From an uncultured Clostridia bacterium (GTDB lineage: Bacteria; Bacillota; Clostridia; TANB77; CAG-508): DNA of 64,000 nt. The position numbers and the translations under genes were made by a program. Positions 63,229 to 64,000 of this stretch are shown one piece after another; the stretch's first letter is position 1; the number at the start of each line of letters is the position of its first letter. The notes beneath the pieces are model-generated. The model did not search any database. It was given only the letters and a program-made list of their open reading frames with translations, and had not been told where the DNA came from. The stretch is taken from NCBI GenBank assembly GCA_944387555.1, contig CALXFH010000001.1:1-64000 (forward strand). The letters run 5' to 3'.

Positions 63229-64000
63229 CTATTTTTTATCTAGTTTTTCTTTTATCCTTTCAATTTCTTCTATACTTAATCCTGTTGCTTTTTCTATTTC
63301 CTTTTTATCATATCCCATTTTTAATAAATTATTTGCCACCTCACGTAGTCCATTTTTTCTTCCGCTCTTTTCTTCCTATATTTAAATTAATTTCTCCTGC
63401 TCGTTCTTCCCCAATTTTTATTCCTTCTCTTTTCCCCTCTTCTCTTTGTCTTTTAAAATCTGCATCTATTCTTTCTTTTAATGCTAACATTGTTCCTTCT
63501 CCTCCTTCATTTAACTCTATTATAAATTCTTCTATTTCTTCAGGTATCATATTTCCAGATAAAGCTATTCTTACTACTTCATCCATCTCTTTCTTTTCTT
63601 CTGCATTTATTCTCTTATAAACTTCTCTGATGCTTTCCAAAAAATCATTTGTATCTCTTATCTTTTCTAAATACATTACCTTATCTAACAAACTATCACT
63701 TTCTAATAATTCTTCCTTTGTATAATCATTTACATCTTCTAACCCATAATTTCCTAAATTCTTCACATTTCCTAATATTTTTTCAATTCCATTGTCTATA
63801 TCTTCTTGTATTTCCAACAAGCTTGTTGGTACATCCCATTTATCTGGTCCTGTATGTATTACTGAAGCCAATACCATAGCCTCTTTTTCTTCTTTTCCTT
63901 TTGCTTCACATGTTCGCATTATTTCCATTTCATATTTTAATATTTTAAATGGCATATGATAATCTTTTTTAGTTTGACGTTCTATGAGAAAGAATACGTT
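63229..64000 (-). CDS. Rpn-family (PD-(D/E)XK transposase-like) nuclease, partial, with a +1 frame change at a CGG codon
   Basis: The gene enters from beyond the right edge. The visible part reads VFFLIERQTKKDYHMPFKIL, then the Rpn-type helical middle, then GEERAGEINLNIGRKE, at which point a CGG codon (63362-63364) leads to a stop after seven residues. Skipping its C restores GRKNGLREVANNLLKMGYDK and KEIEKATGLSIEEIERIKEK, the typical C-terminal tail of the family, ending at 63229. Rpn proteins are recombination-promoting nucleases often found as multiple mobile copies. Confidence 0.8.
63362..63364 (-). other. Putative +1 frameshift site at CGG in the Rpn-family gene
   Basis: Coding-strand context AAA GAG CGG AAG in the initial frame, then C-GGA AGA AAA AAT after a one-base shift, restoring the family tail with its degenerate helix-turn-helix-like end. 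Confidence 0.7.

Noticed and set aside
13477-63364. Reading the three CGG breaks as ordinary sequencing errors
   Set aside because: The extra base is not in a homopolymer, and all three create CGG in frame, a codon otherwise not seen in these genes. Error remains possible and is listed as the test that would refute the claim.
13477-63364. CGG simply reassigned to another amino acid
   Set aside because: Reading CGG as any single residue leaves the downstream frame wrong and runs into stops in all three genes.

Overview
The window is very AT-rich DNA from a spore-forming, low-GC Gram-positive bacterium of the Clostridia type. The evidence is an spoIIR gene, a sleB/ypeB germination pair, two CotF-like coat proteins, an alpha/beta-type SASP, mecA, YhaN/YhaO nuclease genes, and an SRP RNA placed directly upstream of dnaX-ybaB-recR. 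I cannot name the species. Housekeeping genes dominate, with accessory genes set between them.

Layout. 1-76: end of an IS3-like element running off the left edge. 0.1-8.9 kb: two giant cell-surface proteins. 9.1-10.0 kb: a coupled pair of Asn-rich proteins. 10.0-16.5 kb: minC, then the rod-shape operon read leftwards (DUF4321, radC, mreB, mreC, mreD, mrdA). 16.7-22.7 kb: mecA, an M23 peptidase, coat proteins, a nucleotidase, pcrA and a phosphatase. 22.7-24.0 kb: a RhuM gene plus a decayed second copy. 24.0-30.0 kb: a ZIP transporter, a yfcE-like gene, prfA, yhaN and yhaO. 30.1-31.9 kb: first prepilin-like/XRE module. 32.2-35.1 kb: an orphan VirD4/TraG coupling protein with two unknown partners. 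35.2-39.6 kb: a J-domain protein, DUF4186, a nitroreductase, ddl and murF. 39.7-41.2 kb: second module. 41.2-42.6 kb: AbiE toxin-antitoxin. 42.9-44.9 kb: SASP and a VanW protein. 45.0-46.9 kb: third module. 47.0-63.0 kb: ypeB, sleB, a glycosyltransferase, recR, ybaB, dnaX, SRP RNA, tadA, tRNA-Arg(CCU), a TtcA-like gene, two sugar-phosphate genes, spoIIR, murA, a yycJ-like gene and rlmH. Right edge: an Rpn-family nuclease gene that runs off the window.

Main discovery candidate. Three conserved genes (mreD, virD4/traG and the Rpn-family gene) are each split by a +1 frame change. In all three the break falls exactly on an in-frame CGG codon, where skipping the C and reading GGN (Gly) restores the conserved protein. 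A by-eye scan of every recognised gene found no other in-frame CGG codon. This suggests that CGG is an unassigned codon used, or tolerated, as a +1 frameshift signal. The alternative, three independent indels that each happen to create CGG, looks much less likely.

Second pattern. Three unlinked modules each pair a prepilin-like surface protein (near-identical N terminus, different C-terminal domain) with a divergent small XRE regulator. The surface genes have matching promoters (TTGACA or TTGAAC, 17 bp, TAAAAT), and each promoter is overlapped by a different set of inverted or direct repeats. Third pattern: a hairpin with a conserved CCCC(G/A)TCCC loop occurs four times at gene 3' ends.
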